This document shows, piece after piece, positions 18,258-26,167 of a DNA stretch of 64,000 nucleotides. Both the position numbers and the translations under genes were made by a program. The stretch comes from Hyalangium versicolor (GTDB lineage: Bacteria > Myxococcota > Myxococcia > Myxococcales > Myxococcaceae). The first letter of the stretch is position 1. Every line of letters begins with the position of its first letter. The stretch spans positions 310,001 through 374,000 of the forward strand of contig NZ_JAHXBF010000002.1 in NCBI RefSeq assembly GCF_020103695.1, written 5' to 3'. A model generated the notes under the pieces. The model was not told where the DNA came from, ran no database searches, and worked only from the letters and a program-made list of their open reading frames with translations.

Positions 18258-20597
18258 ATGGCCACCGATGAAGTGCAGGACCCTTCCGCCCAGGAACTGC
18301 TGTCCCTTCCCCGCCTGGCGCCACTCGTCCCCATGCTCTATGTGGCCTGGACGGACGGAGAGCTGACTCACGAGGAGATCCGCGCCCTGGGTGCCGCGGC
18401 TCGCGCCCAGCCGTGGTTGGATCTGCGCTCCAGTGCCGTGCTGGCCCGCTGGCTGGACCCGCTCGCTCCGCCCACGCCTCGCGCCCTGGCGCAACTGCGC
18501 GAGCACATCCGCCAGACCGCCGAGCGCCTGGGCTCCAGCGGGCAGCAAAGCCTGGCGGAGCTGGGGGCACAGCTCGCGGAGGTTCTCGGCGGCACGGACG
18601 CCCTGCCCACCTCCCTGGCGGAGCTGGCGCGCACCCTGGCTCCGCTGGAGACGGCCCTGGGCATCTCGAGCGCCGAGGCCGTGCGAACCCTGGTCCCTCG
18701 CACGCCCGCCACGGCGGATAGCTCCGCCACCCCACCCTCCTTCAACGTGGAGGCATTGCGCGCGGTGCTGGAGCGCACCTACCCCTCCGAGCGCGCCCGC
18801 GTACGCGAGTGGCTCTCCGCCCCGTCTTTCCGCTACGCGGACGAGCGAAACACCGCCACCTATCGGGAGCAGGTGTTCTCCTGGCTGAAGCAGCTCGCGG
18901 ACAAAGGCCTGGGGAAGATCGCTTATCCGGATGACCTCACGAAGGTGGACCTGGGCGCGTTCATCGCGGCCTTCGAGACGCTGGCCTTCTTCGATCTCAG
19001 CCTGACGGTGAAGGTGGGCGTGAACTTCGGGCTGTTCGGCGGGAGCGTGTACTTCCTCGGCACGCAGCGGCACCACCGCGAGGTCCTCCCCCGGATCGCC
19101 TCGCTGGAGCTGCCCGGCTGCTTCGCGATGAGCGAGCTGGGCCACGGCTCCAACGTGCGCGATGTGGAGACGACGGCCCGCTATGACGCCGAGCGCGGAG
19201 AGTTCGTGCTGCACACGCCCTCGGAGGCGGCACGCAAGGAGTGGATCGGCAATGCGGCGCAGCACGCGCGCATGGCCACGGTGTTCACGCAGCTCGAGGT
19301 GAACGGCGAGCGCCACGGTGTGCATGCGCTGCTGGTGCCCCTGCGAGACGAGGGTGGACATCTGCTCCCCGGTGTCCGCGTGGAGGACTGCGGGCTGAAG
19401 ATGGGGCTCAACGGCGTGGACAATGGACGCATCTGGTTCGACCAGGTGCGCGTGCCCCGAGAGAACCTGCTGGACCGCTTCGCGCAGGTGAGCCCCGAGG
19501 GCGAGTACACGAGTACCATCCGCAGCGCCTCGCGGCGCTTCTTCACCATGTTGGGCACGCTGGTGGCGGGCCGGGTGAGCGTGGCGTGCGCGGGGCTGAG
19601 CGCGGCCAAGAGCGGGCTGGCCATCGCCATCTCCTACGGGGACGAGCGCCGGCAGTTCGGCCCGGCGGGAGCACCGGAGGCCCGGCTGCTGGACTACCAG
19701 ACCCACCAACTCCGGCTGCTCCGGCCGCTGGCGACGACGTACGCGATGGACTTCGCGCTCAAGTACCTGGTGAAGCGCTACGTGGGACGCAAGGAGGAGG
19801 ACGCGCTGGAGGTGGAAGCTCTGGCCGCGGGACTCAAGGCGTACGGCACGTGGCAGACCACACGGACGCTGCAGGTGGCCCGCGAGGCGTGCGGCGGCCA
19901 GGGCTACCTGGTGGCCAACCGACTGCCCTCGCTGAAGGCGGACACGGACGTGTTCACCACCTTCGAGGGTGACAACACGGTGCTGATGCAGCTGGTGGCC
20001 AAGAGCCTGCTCACAGGCTACCGGCAACAGTTCGAGGATGACCGCGTCTTCACGGTGATGAAGTTCATCGTCGAGCGAGCCTCGGGAGCGCTGACGGATC
20101 GCAACCCCTTCCAGGTGCGGCGCACGGGCAGCGAGCACCTGCGAGACGGGGACTTCCAGCTGCGCGCTCTTCGCTTCCGGGAGTCGGATCTACTGGCCTC
20201 CGCGGCGCGGCGGCTGCGCAAGCGGCTGGGCTCGGGAGTGGACTCGTTCCAGGCCTTCATCCAGGTGCAGGATCACCTGCAGGCGCTGGCGCATGCCCAC
20301 GTGGAGCGCGTGGTGCTGGAACAGTTCCTCGCGGGCGTGGAGCAGGTGGAGGATCCGGCGCTGAAAGCCGTGCTCGGCAAGCTGTGCGATCTCTACGGCC
20401 TGGGCTGCCTGCTGGATGCGAGCGCCTGGTTCCTGGAGAACGACCACATCGAGAGTTCGAAGGCCAAGGCCATCCGCAAGGAGGTGACGCGCCTGTGCGC
20501 GGAGCTGCGGCCGGACGCGGTGGCGCTGACGCGAGCCTTCGGCATCCCCGAGGCGTGTCTGGCGGCGCCCATCGGCCTGGGCCGGCCGTCTCCATGA
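18258..20597 (+). CDS. Acyl-CoA oxidase/dehydrogenase with N-terminal TerB-like domain
   Basis: Flavoenzyme for the first oxidation of acyl-CoA in beta-oxidation. The 779-residue protein has two parts. Residues about 12-115 form a TerB-like helical domain with the acidic signature LYVAWTDGELTHEE. From about 165 to the end it is an acyl-CoA oxidase of the peroxisomal ACOX type: substrate/FAD segment CFAMSELGHGSNV, the GLKMGLNGVDNG loop, REACGGQGYL, and TFEGDNTVLM, with Glu at about residue 570 in the region of the family's catalytic base. The start at 18258 has a GGAGAG site and is preferred to an ATG at 18204. The TerB addition is unusual for this family and may serve in assembly or metal-dependent regulation. 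A 7-bp inverted repeat lies in its promoter region. Confidence 0.87.
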   Translation: MATDEVQDPSAQELLSLPRLAPLVPMLYVAWTDGELTHEEIRALGAAARAQPWLDLRSSAVLARWLDPLAPPTPRALAQLREHIRQTAERLGSSGQQSLAELGAQLAEVLGGTDALPTSLAELARTLAPLETALGISSAEAVRTLVPRTPATADSSATPPSFNVEALRAVLERTYPSERARVREWLSAPSFRYADERNTATYREQVFSWLKQLADKGLGKIAYPDDLTKVDLGAFIAAFETLAFFDLSLTVKVGVNFGLFGGSVYFLGTQRHHREVLPRIASLELPGCFAMSELGHGSNVRDVETTARYDAERGEFVLHTPSEAARKEWIGNAAQHARMATVFTQLEVNGERHGVHALLVPLRDEGGHLLPGVRVEDCGLKMGLNGVDNGRIWFDQVRVPRENLLDRFAQVSPEGEYTSTIRSASRRFFTMLGTLVAGRVSVACAGLSAAKSGLAIAISYGDERRQFGPAGAPEARLLDYQTHQLRLLRPLATTYAMDFALKYLVKRYVGRKEEDALEVEALAAGLKAYGTWQTTRTLQVAREACGGQGYLVANRLPSLKADTDVFTTFEGDNTVLMQLVAKSLLTGYRQQFEDDRVFTVMKFIVERASGALTDRNPFQVRRTGSEHLRDGDFQLRALRFRESDLLASAARRLRKRLGSGVDSFQAFIQVQDHLQALAHAHVERVVLEQFLAGVEQVEDPALKAVLGKLCDLYGLGCLLDASAWFLENDHIESSKAKAIRKEVTRLCAELRPDAVALTRAFGIPEACLAAPIGLGRPSP

Positions 20598-20662
20598 GGT
20601 GGACGGGGACGTGAAGACAGTCGGCTGACGTGAGCCGGGGCCGGTGGCACACTCCGGCTCCT

Positions 20663-21214
20663 ATGAACCGATTCAAGCTGCTGCTGACACTCACGCTGTT
20701 GACGGGCTGTGCCACCACGTCCGGAACTCGGAACCTCTCCGCCGAGGAGGAGAACAAACAGGTGGCCCGTGCCTTCATCGAGGAGCTCTACAACCAGCGC
20801 CAGTTCGACAAGGCGCCCCAGTTCGTGGCACCGGACTTCGTGGACCACTCGCCGGGAGCCACGCCCGACCACAAGGGGCCCGAGTTCGTGCGCAAGCAGG
20901 CGGAGGAGATGCTCTCCTCGATCCCCGATCTGCACTTCGACATCCAGCACGTGGTGGCCGAGGGGGATCTGGTGCTCGTCCACTGGAACGCGACGGGGAC
21001 GAACCCCAAGGCGCTGGACGAGACGGGTAAGCCGAAGCAGCTCCAGCTCCAGGGACACTCGCTGCTGCGCTTGCAGGGGGCGAAGCTCGTGGAGTCCTGG
21101 GACATCACGGATCAGCTGGGCTTCCTGCTCCAGCAGGGCTTCAAGCTCCTGCCCCCGGCTCCAGCTTCCCCGGGTTCTTCCGGAACTCCCGCCTCCTCAC
21201 CTGCTGAGTCCTGA
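20663..21214 (+). CDS. SnoaL-like (NTF2-fold) lipoprotein
   Basis: Predicted 183-residue lipoprotein. The start at 20663 opens a signal peptide ending in LLTGC at about residue 13-17. The mature part is a SnoaL/ester-cyclase-like domain with the pattern FIEELYN, DFVDHSPG and VVAEGDLVLVHW, which is typical of the polyketide cyclase-like group of the NTF2 fold. A Pro/Ser-rich tail of about 30 residues follows. Members are often of unknown substrate, and secretion as a lipoprotein argues against a polyketide role. It follows the acyl-CoA oxidase gene by 65 bases on the same strand and could be co-transcribed. Confidence 0.75.
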   Translation: MNRFKLLLTLTLLTGCATTSGTRNLSAEEENKQVARAFIEELYNQRQFDKAPQFVAPDFVDHSPGATPDHKGPEFVRKQAEEMLSSIPDLHFDIQHVVAEGDLVLVHWNATGTNPKALDETGKPKQLQLQGHSLLRLQGAKLVESWDITDQLGFLLQQGFKLLPPAPASPGSSGTPASSPAES

Positions 21215-21291
21215 GTCTCTGTCAGACCCCCTTGGTAGGGTCCTCCTCACCGCGATAGAGTGGCGGTGTTGAACCGATGTGGAGGGCGCCG

Positions 21292-21621
21292 ATGGCGACA
21301 GCAATCAGTGGAGAGGCGATGGTGCAGTTGGTTCAGGGGGTCCAGCGGCTCGACCTGGAGTTTCAGGACTTCAAGGGCCGGATGGAGAGACTCGAAGGCC
21401 GGATGGACAGGCTAGAAAGCCGGATGGAGAGACTCGAAGGCCGGATGGACAAACTCGAAGTGCGGATGGACAAGCTCGAAGCGTCGAACGTGCAGATTCT
21501 CGGCTACGTCAAGCGCATCGCGACGATGCTCACCGAGCTCCCATCATTCGGCGGAAACTACGAAGGCCTGAACACCCGCGTCGACAACCTGGAGCGGCGC
21601 GCCACAGCCCTGGAGCAGTAG
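21292..21621 (+). CDS. Coiled-coil protein with five heptad repeats
   Basis: Predicted 109-residue soluble protein. The start at 21292 follows GGAGGG at five bases; an ATG at 21277 is less well placed. Residues about 30-64 are five consecutive seven-residue units of the form RM(E/D)(R/K)LE(G/S/V/A), a continuous amphipathic coiled coil with Met and Leu in the core positions. A second heptad stretch (LNTRVDNLERRATALEQ) ends the protein. It resembles small coiled-coil proteins found next to restriction or phage genes in other bacteria, but no such genes are here. Function unknown. It converges on the gene at 21628 with six bases between. Confidence 0.7.
   Translation: MATAISGEAMVQLVQGVQRLDLEFQDFKGRMERLEGRMDRLESRMERLEGRMDKLEVRMDKLEASNVQILGYVKRIATMLTELPSFGGNYEGLNTRVDNLERRATALEQ
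21379..21483 (+). repeat. Five tandem 21-bp repeats coding heptads
   Basis: Five in-frame 21-base units, each starting CGGATGGA, run without gaps (21379, 21400, 21421, 21442, 21463). Units 1 and 3 are identical over their full length. This is an expandable coding repeat, so its copy number may vary between strains. Confidence 0.85.
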
Positions 21622-21627
21622 TCCTCG

Positions 21628-22251
21628 TCACTGCACGCTGGAGGGCGCGCGGAACACCTCTCCGTCGTGGCCCTCCAGCACCAGGCTGGCGCTGTTGGAC
21701 GGAGACACCCGCAGCGTCGCCCGGGGCTGCCCCGTCCGGTCCACGAGCAACAACCCCGGCGAGCCGTACTCATCCGCCCCGAGAATGGCTCGGGGCCGGC
21801 CATCCGGGTCCGCCAGCTCCAGCCGGGACGAACCGTCCGCGAACAGCCCCACGGCGAAGAACTCCGGCCCACCCTTCTTCGCGAACGCCAGACGCGGCGC
21901 CTCGTTCGAGTACACAGTGAGCTCCGCGAGCGTGTTCCCGTCATCCGTGGAGAAGCGCAGCCTCGGCGAGCCGTCCTGCGTCACCCCCAGCAGTGCCCTT
22001 GGGTTTCCCGAGGCATCACTGAGCACCAGCCCCGCGCTCCCATCTCCCTGGGTAGCGAGCGTGGCACGGGTGCGGCCCTGCGCATCCGTCAACGTCAGCC
22101 GGGAGACCACCAAAGAGCCCCCCTGAGCTTCGTCCTTGAGCACGGCCACGCCCAGCCCCACGCCAGCCAGGGCCATGGCCGCGAAGGCAATGCCCTGCAT
22201 GCGCCGGTAGCCACGCTCCAACCGCTCCATCCGCGAGTCGAGGTTCTCCAT
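21628..22251 (-). CDS. Membrane-anchored beta-repeat protein
   Basis: Predicted 207-residue protein with one N-terminal membrane segment (about residues 20-38), preceded by a charged helix. The rest consists of about six degenerate repeats of about 23 residues with the pattern G-x-x-R-A-x-L plus DGSxGLxL, starting near residues 55, 79, 102, 124, 147 and 170. Such repeats predict a beta-solenoid or beta-propeller-like rod outside the inner membrane. The start has an AGGAGG site. It lies 117 bases downstream of the small membrane protein that follows the retron reverse transcriptase, on the same strand. I do not recognise the family. Confidence 0.7.
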   Translation of the reverse strand: MENLDSRMERLERGYRRMQGIAFAAMALAGVGLGVAVLKDEAQGGSLVVSRLTLTDAQGRTRATLATQGDGSAGLVLSDASGNPRALLGVTQDGSPRLRFSTDDGNTLAELTVYSNEAPRLAFAKKGGPEFFAVGLFADGSSRLELADPDGRPRAILGADEYGSPGLLLVDRTGQPRATLRVSPSNSASLVLEGHDGEVFRAPSSVQ

Positions 22252-22368
22252 GTGCGACAGCCTCCTGCTCGGAGCCCATGGAGGCGGGCCCGGACAGGCA
22301 TAGGCTAACGGACCTTCAAGAAAGATGCGCGCCCCTCTGTCCCCTTGGAAACAGGGCGCGACCGCCTC

Positions 22369-22617
22369 TCAGCGCCGGTCCCGCTGCAATTCCGCGAGGA
22401 TCTTCCTCAGGTACCAGGCCTCGGTCCGGCCGGGAAACCGCTCCTTCAACGCCATCACGTGCCGCGCGAGGGATTCCTCAGCCTGCGTCCGGGGCAGGGG
22501 CGTGTTGCGAAACCAGGCGCGCCGCAGCCGTTGGGCCTCAGTGCCCCGGAGCAGGAACCCGAGGATGACGACCACCACGATCAAGGCGACGATGATCAGC
22601 GCCGGACTGTCTTCCAC
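22369..22617 (-). CDS. 82-residue single-pass membrane protein downstream of the retron RT
   Basis: A GTG start with a very good ribosome binding site (GAGGAGG, seven bases away) opens an 82-residue protein. Residues about 6-24 are one hydrophobic segment (ALIIVALIVVVVILGFLL). The remainder is a basic, helical, presumably cytoplasmic domain with three Trp/Tyr residues and many Arg. It begins 27 bases after the reverse transcriptase stop on the same strand and is probably co-transcribed. Position, membrane anchoring and small size resemble effector or toxin proteins of some retrons, but the sequence itself shows no known effector domain. Confidence 0.7.
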   Translation of the reverse strand: MEDSPALIIVALIVVVVILGFLLRGTEAQRLRRAWFRNTPLPRTQAEESLARHVMALKERFPGRTEAWYLRKILAELQRDRR

Positions 22618-22644
22618 TCCTTACCTCCTCTAGGGCCACGAGGC

Positions 22645-24240
22645 TCAGAACACCTTCCACCACTTCTTCTTCGGCGGCTCGTTGGGATCCTTCGGATCCT
22701 CGGGCTTGGAGGTACCCCCTGTCGCGGAGGTACCCCCTGTCGCGGAGGTACCACCCGCAGGCGTGGACGGGGCCGTGGAGGCAGTGCCCGGCTGCGCGGG
22801 AGCGCCCACCTTGGGCCTGGGCGGTAGAGGCGTCTTGCGTCCGTACTTCTGCTCCAAGGCCCGAGCCTTGTCCTGGAAGATCTTGCCCTTGGCCGGATCC
22901 ACCATGGCCACGTAGTTGGCGAAGCCCACCGCGGAGGCAATGACGTCCGTCGACCCGTTCCACTTCTTGCCGTCGGGTCCGCTCTTCTCGATCTGGTGCA
23001 GCAGCGCCCGGAAGCGCCGCAGCGTGTCGCGATCCACACCAGGCTTGTCGTTGACGACGACGCCCGTCACCTCCTGCTGGCCCCCACGTCGCAGCACGCG
23101 CGTCTTCTCGGGGTGCGGGGTGAAGCCCTCCTTCCGGACGACGAACCGGACCAGCCGCAGCATCTTCCCCACGTCCCCTTTGCCGCCCCGGGCCACCGAG
23201 AACGTCAGGTCATCCGCGTAGCGCGTATAGGTGAAGCCCAGCTTGCCGGCCGCGCCCTTCAACCTCCGGTCGAGCCGCTGGCACAGCAAGTTCGTCAGCG
23301 CCGGAGAGGTGGGCGCGCCTTGTGGCAACCGCCGGCCTCCCTGGGCCACGAAGTAGCGCTGTCCGTCCAGCTCCACCTCCTCCACATCGGGCTCGGTGCA
23401 CAGCAGCGCGAGCGCCGTGGCCGTGGCCTCGCTGTACCCCAGCTTCACGAAGAAGCCCTTCACCCGCGGGTACACCACCGTGGGGAAGAAGTCCTTGAGG
23501 TCCAGGTTCACCACCACCGCCGCGCCCACATGGGGCCGCGCGTTGCTGACGATGGAGCGCCCGGGCCGGAAGCCGTGGGCCGCATCGTGCATCGGCAGCT
23601 TCTCCAACAGGTTCTTCAGCACCCAGTGCTGTGCCGCCTTCAGCCGAGGCAGGGGCGCGGAGATGATCCGCATTCCTCCCGTCTTCTTCGGCAGTGCGAA
23701 GCGCACATAGTTCGTCCGCGTGGACACCGTGCGCGCGTAGCACAGCGCCCTCAGCTGCCCCACCGTGAGCCCCAACACCTGCGCCAGGGCCTCGGGGGTC
23801 TCCAGCTTCGGCAGCCCCTGGCGCTCCAGCCTGGGCACATCCAGCGTGCGGTGATTCAACCCACCGGACACGCCGCGGCCCAGGAAGAGGATCTCCTTCG
23901 CCTTGCGCGCCTTCCACGCCTCGGCCCGAGCCACCCGCTCGCGCTCGCGGCGCTCCTTGGTCTCCTTCTGCTTGAGCTTGCTCTCCGCGAGCCGCTTCTT
24001 GCGCAGGTCCTTCTTCAGGCGCTCCAGGTTGCCCAGGCGGGCCTGCTCGGAGGTGAGCGCGCGGATCTGCTTCTCCAGCTCCGCCTTGCGGTGAATCTCA
24101 TCCGCCGGATCCCCGGGCATGCCGCTGCGGGCCGGCCAGAAGCCCAGCCGCACCATCTCCTCGAGGACGACTTCATCCTTGGAGCTGCCCTGGATGCGCT
24201 CGTACAACTCCTGCCGGTTTCTCGGGGGTTTTTGGGACAT
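22645..24240 (-). CDS. Retron reverse transcriptase
   Basis: RNA-directed DNA polymerase that primes from the 2'-OH of a guanosine in its own msr-msd RNA and makes branched msDNA; 531 residues. Retron hallmarks are present: NARPH at 233-237 (region X, NAxxH), YADD at 341-344 (catalytic aspartates), VTG at 391-393 (region Y), and QGAPTSP at 307-313. Residues 1-130 are an N-terminal extension containing a highly charged Lys/Arg/Glu helix (about 70-115), as in the longer myxobacterial RTs. The C-terminal 60 residues are a Pro/Gly/Thr tail with a GGTSAT repeat and a basic PKKKWWKVF end. The ATG is 10 bases after the a2 repeat of the RNA. Myxobacterial retrons are usually old and vertically inherited, and base use here matches the neighbours. 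Confidence 0.95.
   Translation of the reverse strand: MSQKPPRNRQELYERIQGSSKDEVVLEEMVRLGFWPARSGMPGDPADEIHRKAELEKQIRALTSEQARLGNLERLKKDLRKKRLAESKLKQKETKERRERERVARAEAWKARKAKEILFLGRGVSGGLNHRTLDVPRLERQGLPKLETPEALAQVLGLTVGQLRALCYARTVSTRTNYVRFALPKKTGGMRIISAPLPRLKAAQHWVLKNLLEKLPMHDAAHGFRPGRSIVSNARPHVGAAVVVNLDLKDFFPTVVYPRVKGFFVKLGYSEATATALALLCTEPDVEEVELDGQRYFVAQGGRRLPQGAPTSPALTNLLCQRLDRRLKGAAGKLGFTYTRYADDLTFSVARGGKGDVGKMLRLVRFVVRKEGFTPHPEKTRVLRRGGQQEVTGVVVNDKPGVDRDTLRRFRALLHQIEKSGPDGKKWNGSTDVIASAVGFANYVAMVDPAKGKIFQDKARALEQKYGRKTPLPPRPKVGAPAQPGTASTAPSTPAGGTSATGGTSATGGTSKPEDPKDPNEPPKKKWWKVF
22708..22743 (-). repeat. Two exact 18-bp direct repeats in the RT tail
   Basis: An 18-base unit (GGAGGTACCCCCTGTCGC on the plus strand) occurs twice in tandem and starts a third time at 22744 before diverging. 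It codes the GGTSAT repeat in the disordered C-terminus of the reverse transcriptase. Slippage here would lengthen or shorten the tail by six residues without breaking the frame. Confidence 0.85.
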
Positions 24241-24250
24241 GGGCTCTCAC

Positions 24251-24522
24251 GAAGAACTGGGAGGGTCCGTCCACGCGGCGGTCCGAGAGCACCTTCGTAC
24301 TGCTCTCAGGACTGGCTCGTCTCGACTCAAGCCGTACCCCCTACCCCGGGCGCTATGGATTTACGGAATCCAAACCGCCATACGCCTGGGGTAGGGAGGT
24401 ACGGCACAGTCAAGAGCGGGCCAGTGATGCATCACAGGCCATCAGGCAAGGACGGCGAAACGCCGCCCGGGTTGCAAGGTACCGCCCTCTGACCGCCGCG
24501 TGCGCGAACCCTCCCATTCTTC
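24251..24522 (-). ncRNA. Retron msr-msd RNA with a1/a2 repeats
   Basis: Template and primer RNA for msDNA synthesis, read on the minus strand from 24522 to 24251. The a1 repeat (24487-24522) and a2 repeat (24251-24289) are inverted copies that pair along about 35 bases. After a1 come two msr hairpins: an 8-bp stem with a TTT loop (24450-24468) and a 22-base near-palindrome (24419-24440). The msd is dominated by a long stem with arms 24331-24358 and 24378-24405, about 26 bp with single-base bulges, topped by a small GGATT/AATCC hairpin (24357-24371). A further 7-bp hairpin (24285-24307) borders a2. The branch guanosine should lie just after a1, which I infer from characterised retrons. a1 overlaps the stop codon of the SWIM gene by two bases. 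The size suits msDNA of the Mx162/Sa163 class. Confidence 0.93.
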
Positions 24523-26167
24523 ATGTCCGATACGACTTCGAGTGCTGGAGCCTCAGCGCGAGCAGGTGCTCGCAAGGCCCCTTGAACAACTTGTTCTGCT
24601 GGAAGAAGTTGCAGGTGCACTCGGCGGAGACCATACGCTGATCCCCATCGAGCCGCAAAGCTGCGCGATGCACCTTGCTCGCGTCCCGCACCGTCCCCTT
24701 CAGCTCCAGCGAGCCATCCACATTCGAGGGCTGGGCCTGCACCATCACCGCCTTGGCCTCGAGGAAGCGCGTGGCCTTCTCCTCGCGCTCGTTGGAGAAG
24801 CGCAGCTTCTCCATGGGCAGGGGCTCGCGACTCAACTCGCGTGCGCGGTACACGTTCTTGTTCAGATCCCAGATGGCGCGGCCCGCCTGCGTATACGCGC
24901 CCAGCGCGCCGAGCACCGTGGCCCGATCCAACCCCAGCCGCGCGGCTAGCGCCTCCGGCGCCTCGCGCCAGTTCTCCTTGAGCGCGTCGAAGACACGGCG
25001 ACGGGTGAATTCATCCACCTCTGTGCGAGGGGCCATCAGGTCGAAATTGCCCGCCGTGGACCAGTCATTGGCCGTCCAGCCCGAGAGCCCCAGCGTGAAG
25101 GACAAATCTCCCAGGTCCGCCACGTAGAAGGACGGCATCCCGCTGCCGAGCAGGTGCACGGTGAAGCGCCGCGCTACGGGGATGAGCCGCTCGAGGATGA
25201 GCAGGCGGCGGCGGCCCCAGACTCGGATGTCATGGGTACCCTCGCCCTCGAAGATGGAGCGCGGGCACGTCACCTCGAGGTTCCACGGCTCGAAGACGAT
25301 CTTCACCGGCTGGCCGGGAGAGAGCTTGTACCGCATGGAGCGCGGGCCCTTCTTCTCCTTGCGCCGCTTGAGCACGAAGAGGAAGTTGTGCACGTCCATG
25401 GGGTGCAGGTTCACGCGCGTGGCCTGCAGACTCATCGCCGAGTTCACCTGCAGGAACCCGCGCACCCACGAGTCCGGCAGGTCGATCTTCACTTCTTTAT
25501 ACGCCGCGTCCGCGCCCGTCTGGGTGGTGAAGCCCGTGGGGTCCACCTCGAAGCGGGTGCGCTTGTACGAACGGATCTTCTGGAACTCGTCATAGAGCGG
25601 CGACGAGTAGTCGATGTTGGTGGTTCCGCAGGAGAACTCGCCGACGTTCTGGAACACCTCGTAGCTGGCGCCCAGGCGGCCGTAGCTGGACTCGTCCTGG
25701 CTGAAGCACTCGAAGAAGGCCTCGTCCGGATGAACGGTGATGACCGGATCCAGCACGAACCAGAAGTCCTTGTTCCGCTCGTAGAGGTAGTTGAAGTAGC
25801 GGCGCCGGGCCTCCAGGAACGGCCCCATCCTCCGAGCGCTCTGCTTCTCCAGCTCCGTCAACTCCTCGCGCAGGCCCTTCAGCCGGCTGGCCACCGCCTG
25901 ACGCTGGGCGAGGATGGAATCGATGTCGCGGTCCTCCTGCTTCGCGGCCCAGGCCTTGTAGGCCGTCTTGTCCTTGGGCTTGAAGCGCAGGTCCGACACC
26001 ACGACGCTGTGCAGGGCGGAGATGGCCTCGCGGAAGGCGACGTTCTGTCTCAGCTCTCCCGAGAAGTACGTGGGGGGGCGCTTGGTGTCCGGAGAGAAGG
26101 ACAGGTCCGTGCGGTCGCCCCGGTTCTCCACGGTGGTGTTGCCCCGATAGGCGTACTCAAACTCCAC
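24521..26167 (-). CDS. SWIM zinc-finger protein, retron-linked
   Basis: Predicted 548-residue soluble protein. A GTG start with GGAGG six bases upstream overlaps the end of the WGR-HEAT gene by eleven bases. The C-terminus has a SWIM motif, CxC-x12-CxH (C517, C519, C532, H534), a zinc site predicted to bind DNA or proteins. Residues about 80-110 form a short coiled coil (LKGLREELTELEKQ). Residues about 410-450 look like a winged-helix segment (RRRVFDALKENW...ALAARLGLDRATVLGALGAYTQAG). The remaining middle is a beta-rich domain I do not recognise. The stop codon overlaps the retron a1 repeat, so msr-msd RNA is presumably cut from, or is the 3' part of, this transcript. Confidence 0.82.
   Translation of the reverse strand: MEFEYAYRGNTTVENRGDRTDLSFSPDTKRPPTYFSGELRQNVAFREAISALHSVVVSDLRFKPKDKTAYKAWAAKQEDRDIDSILAQRQAVASRLKGLREELTELEKQSARRMGPFLEARRRYFNYLYERNKDFWFVLDPVITVHPDEAFFECFSQDESSYGRLGASYEVFQNVGEFSCGTTNIDYSSPLYDEFQKIRSYKRTRFEVDPTGFTTQTGADAAYKEVKIDLPDSWVRGFLQVNSAMSLQATRVNLHPMDVHNFLFVLKRRKEKKGPRSMRYKLSPGQPVKIVFEPWNLEVTCPRSIFEGEGTHDIRVWGRRRLLILERLIPVARRFTVHLLGSGMPSFYVADLGDLSFTLGLSGWTANDWSTAGNFDLMAPRTEVDEFTRRRVFDALKENWREAPEALAARLGLDRATVLGALGAYTQAGRAIWDLNKNVYRARELSREPLPMEKLRFSNEREEKATRFLEAKAVMVQAQPSNVDGSLELKGTVRDASKVHRAALRLDGDQRMVSAECTCNFFQQNKLFKGPCEHLLALRLQHSKSYRT

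Noticed and set aside
18138..20138. A 666-residue minus-strand frame opposite the acyl-CoA oxidase fusion
   Set aside because: It lies antisense to a conserved enzyme and has a low-complexity, shadow-like composition.
22708..22743. Short CRISPR-like direct repeats
   Set aside because: The units are 18 bases, adjacent without spacers and in frame in a coding tail. No cas gene is present anywhere in the window.
22645..24240. Group II intron or diversity-generating retroelement reverse transcriptase
   Set aside because: The NAxxH and VTG motifs and the adjacent msr-msd RNA with a1/a2 repeats are retron traits. No maturase or HNH domain and no template/variable repeat pair are visible.
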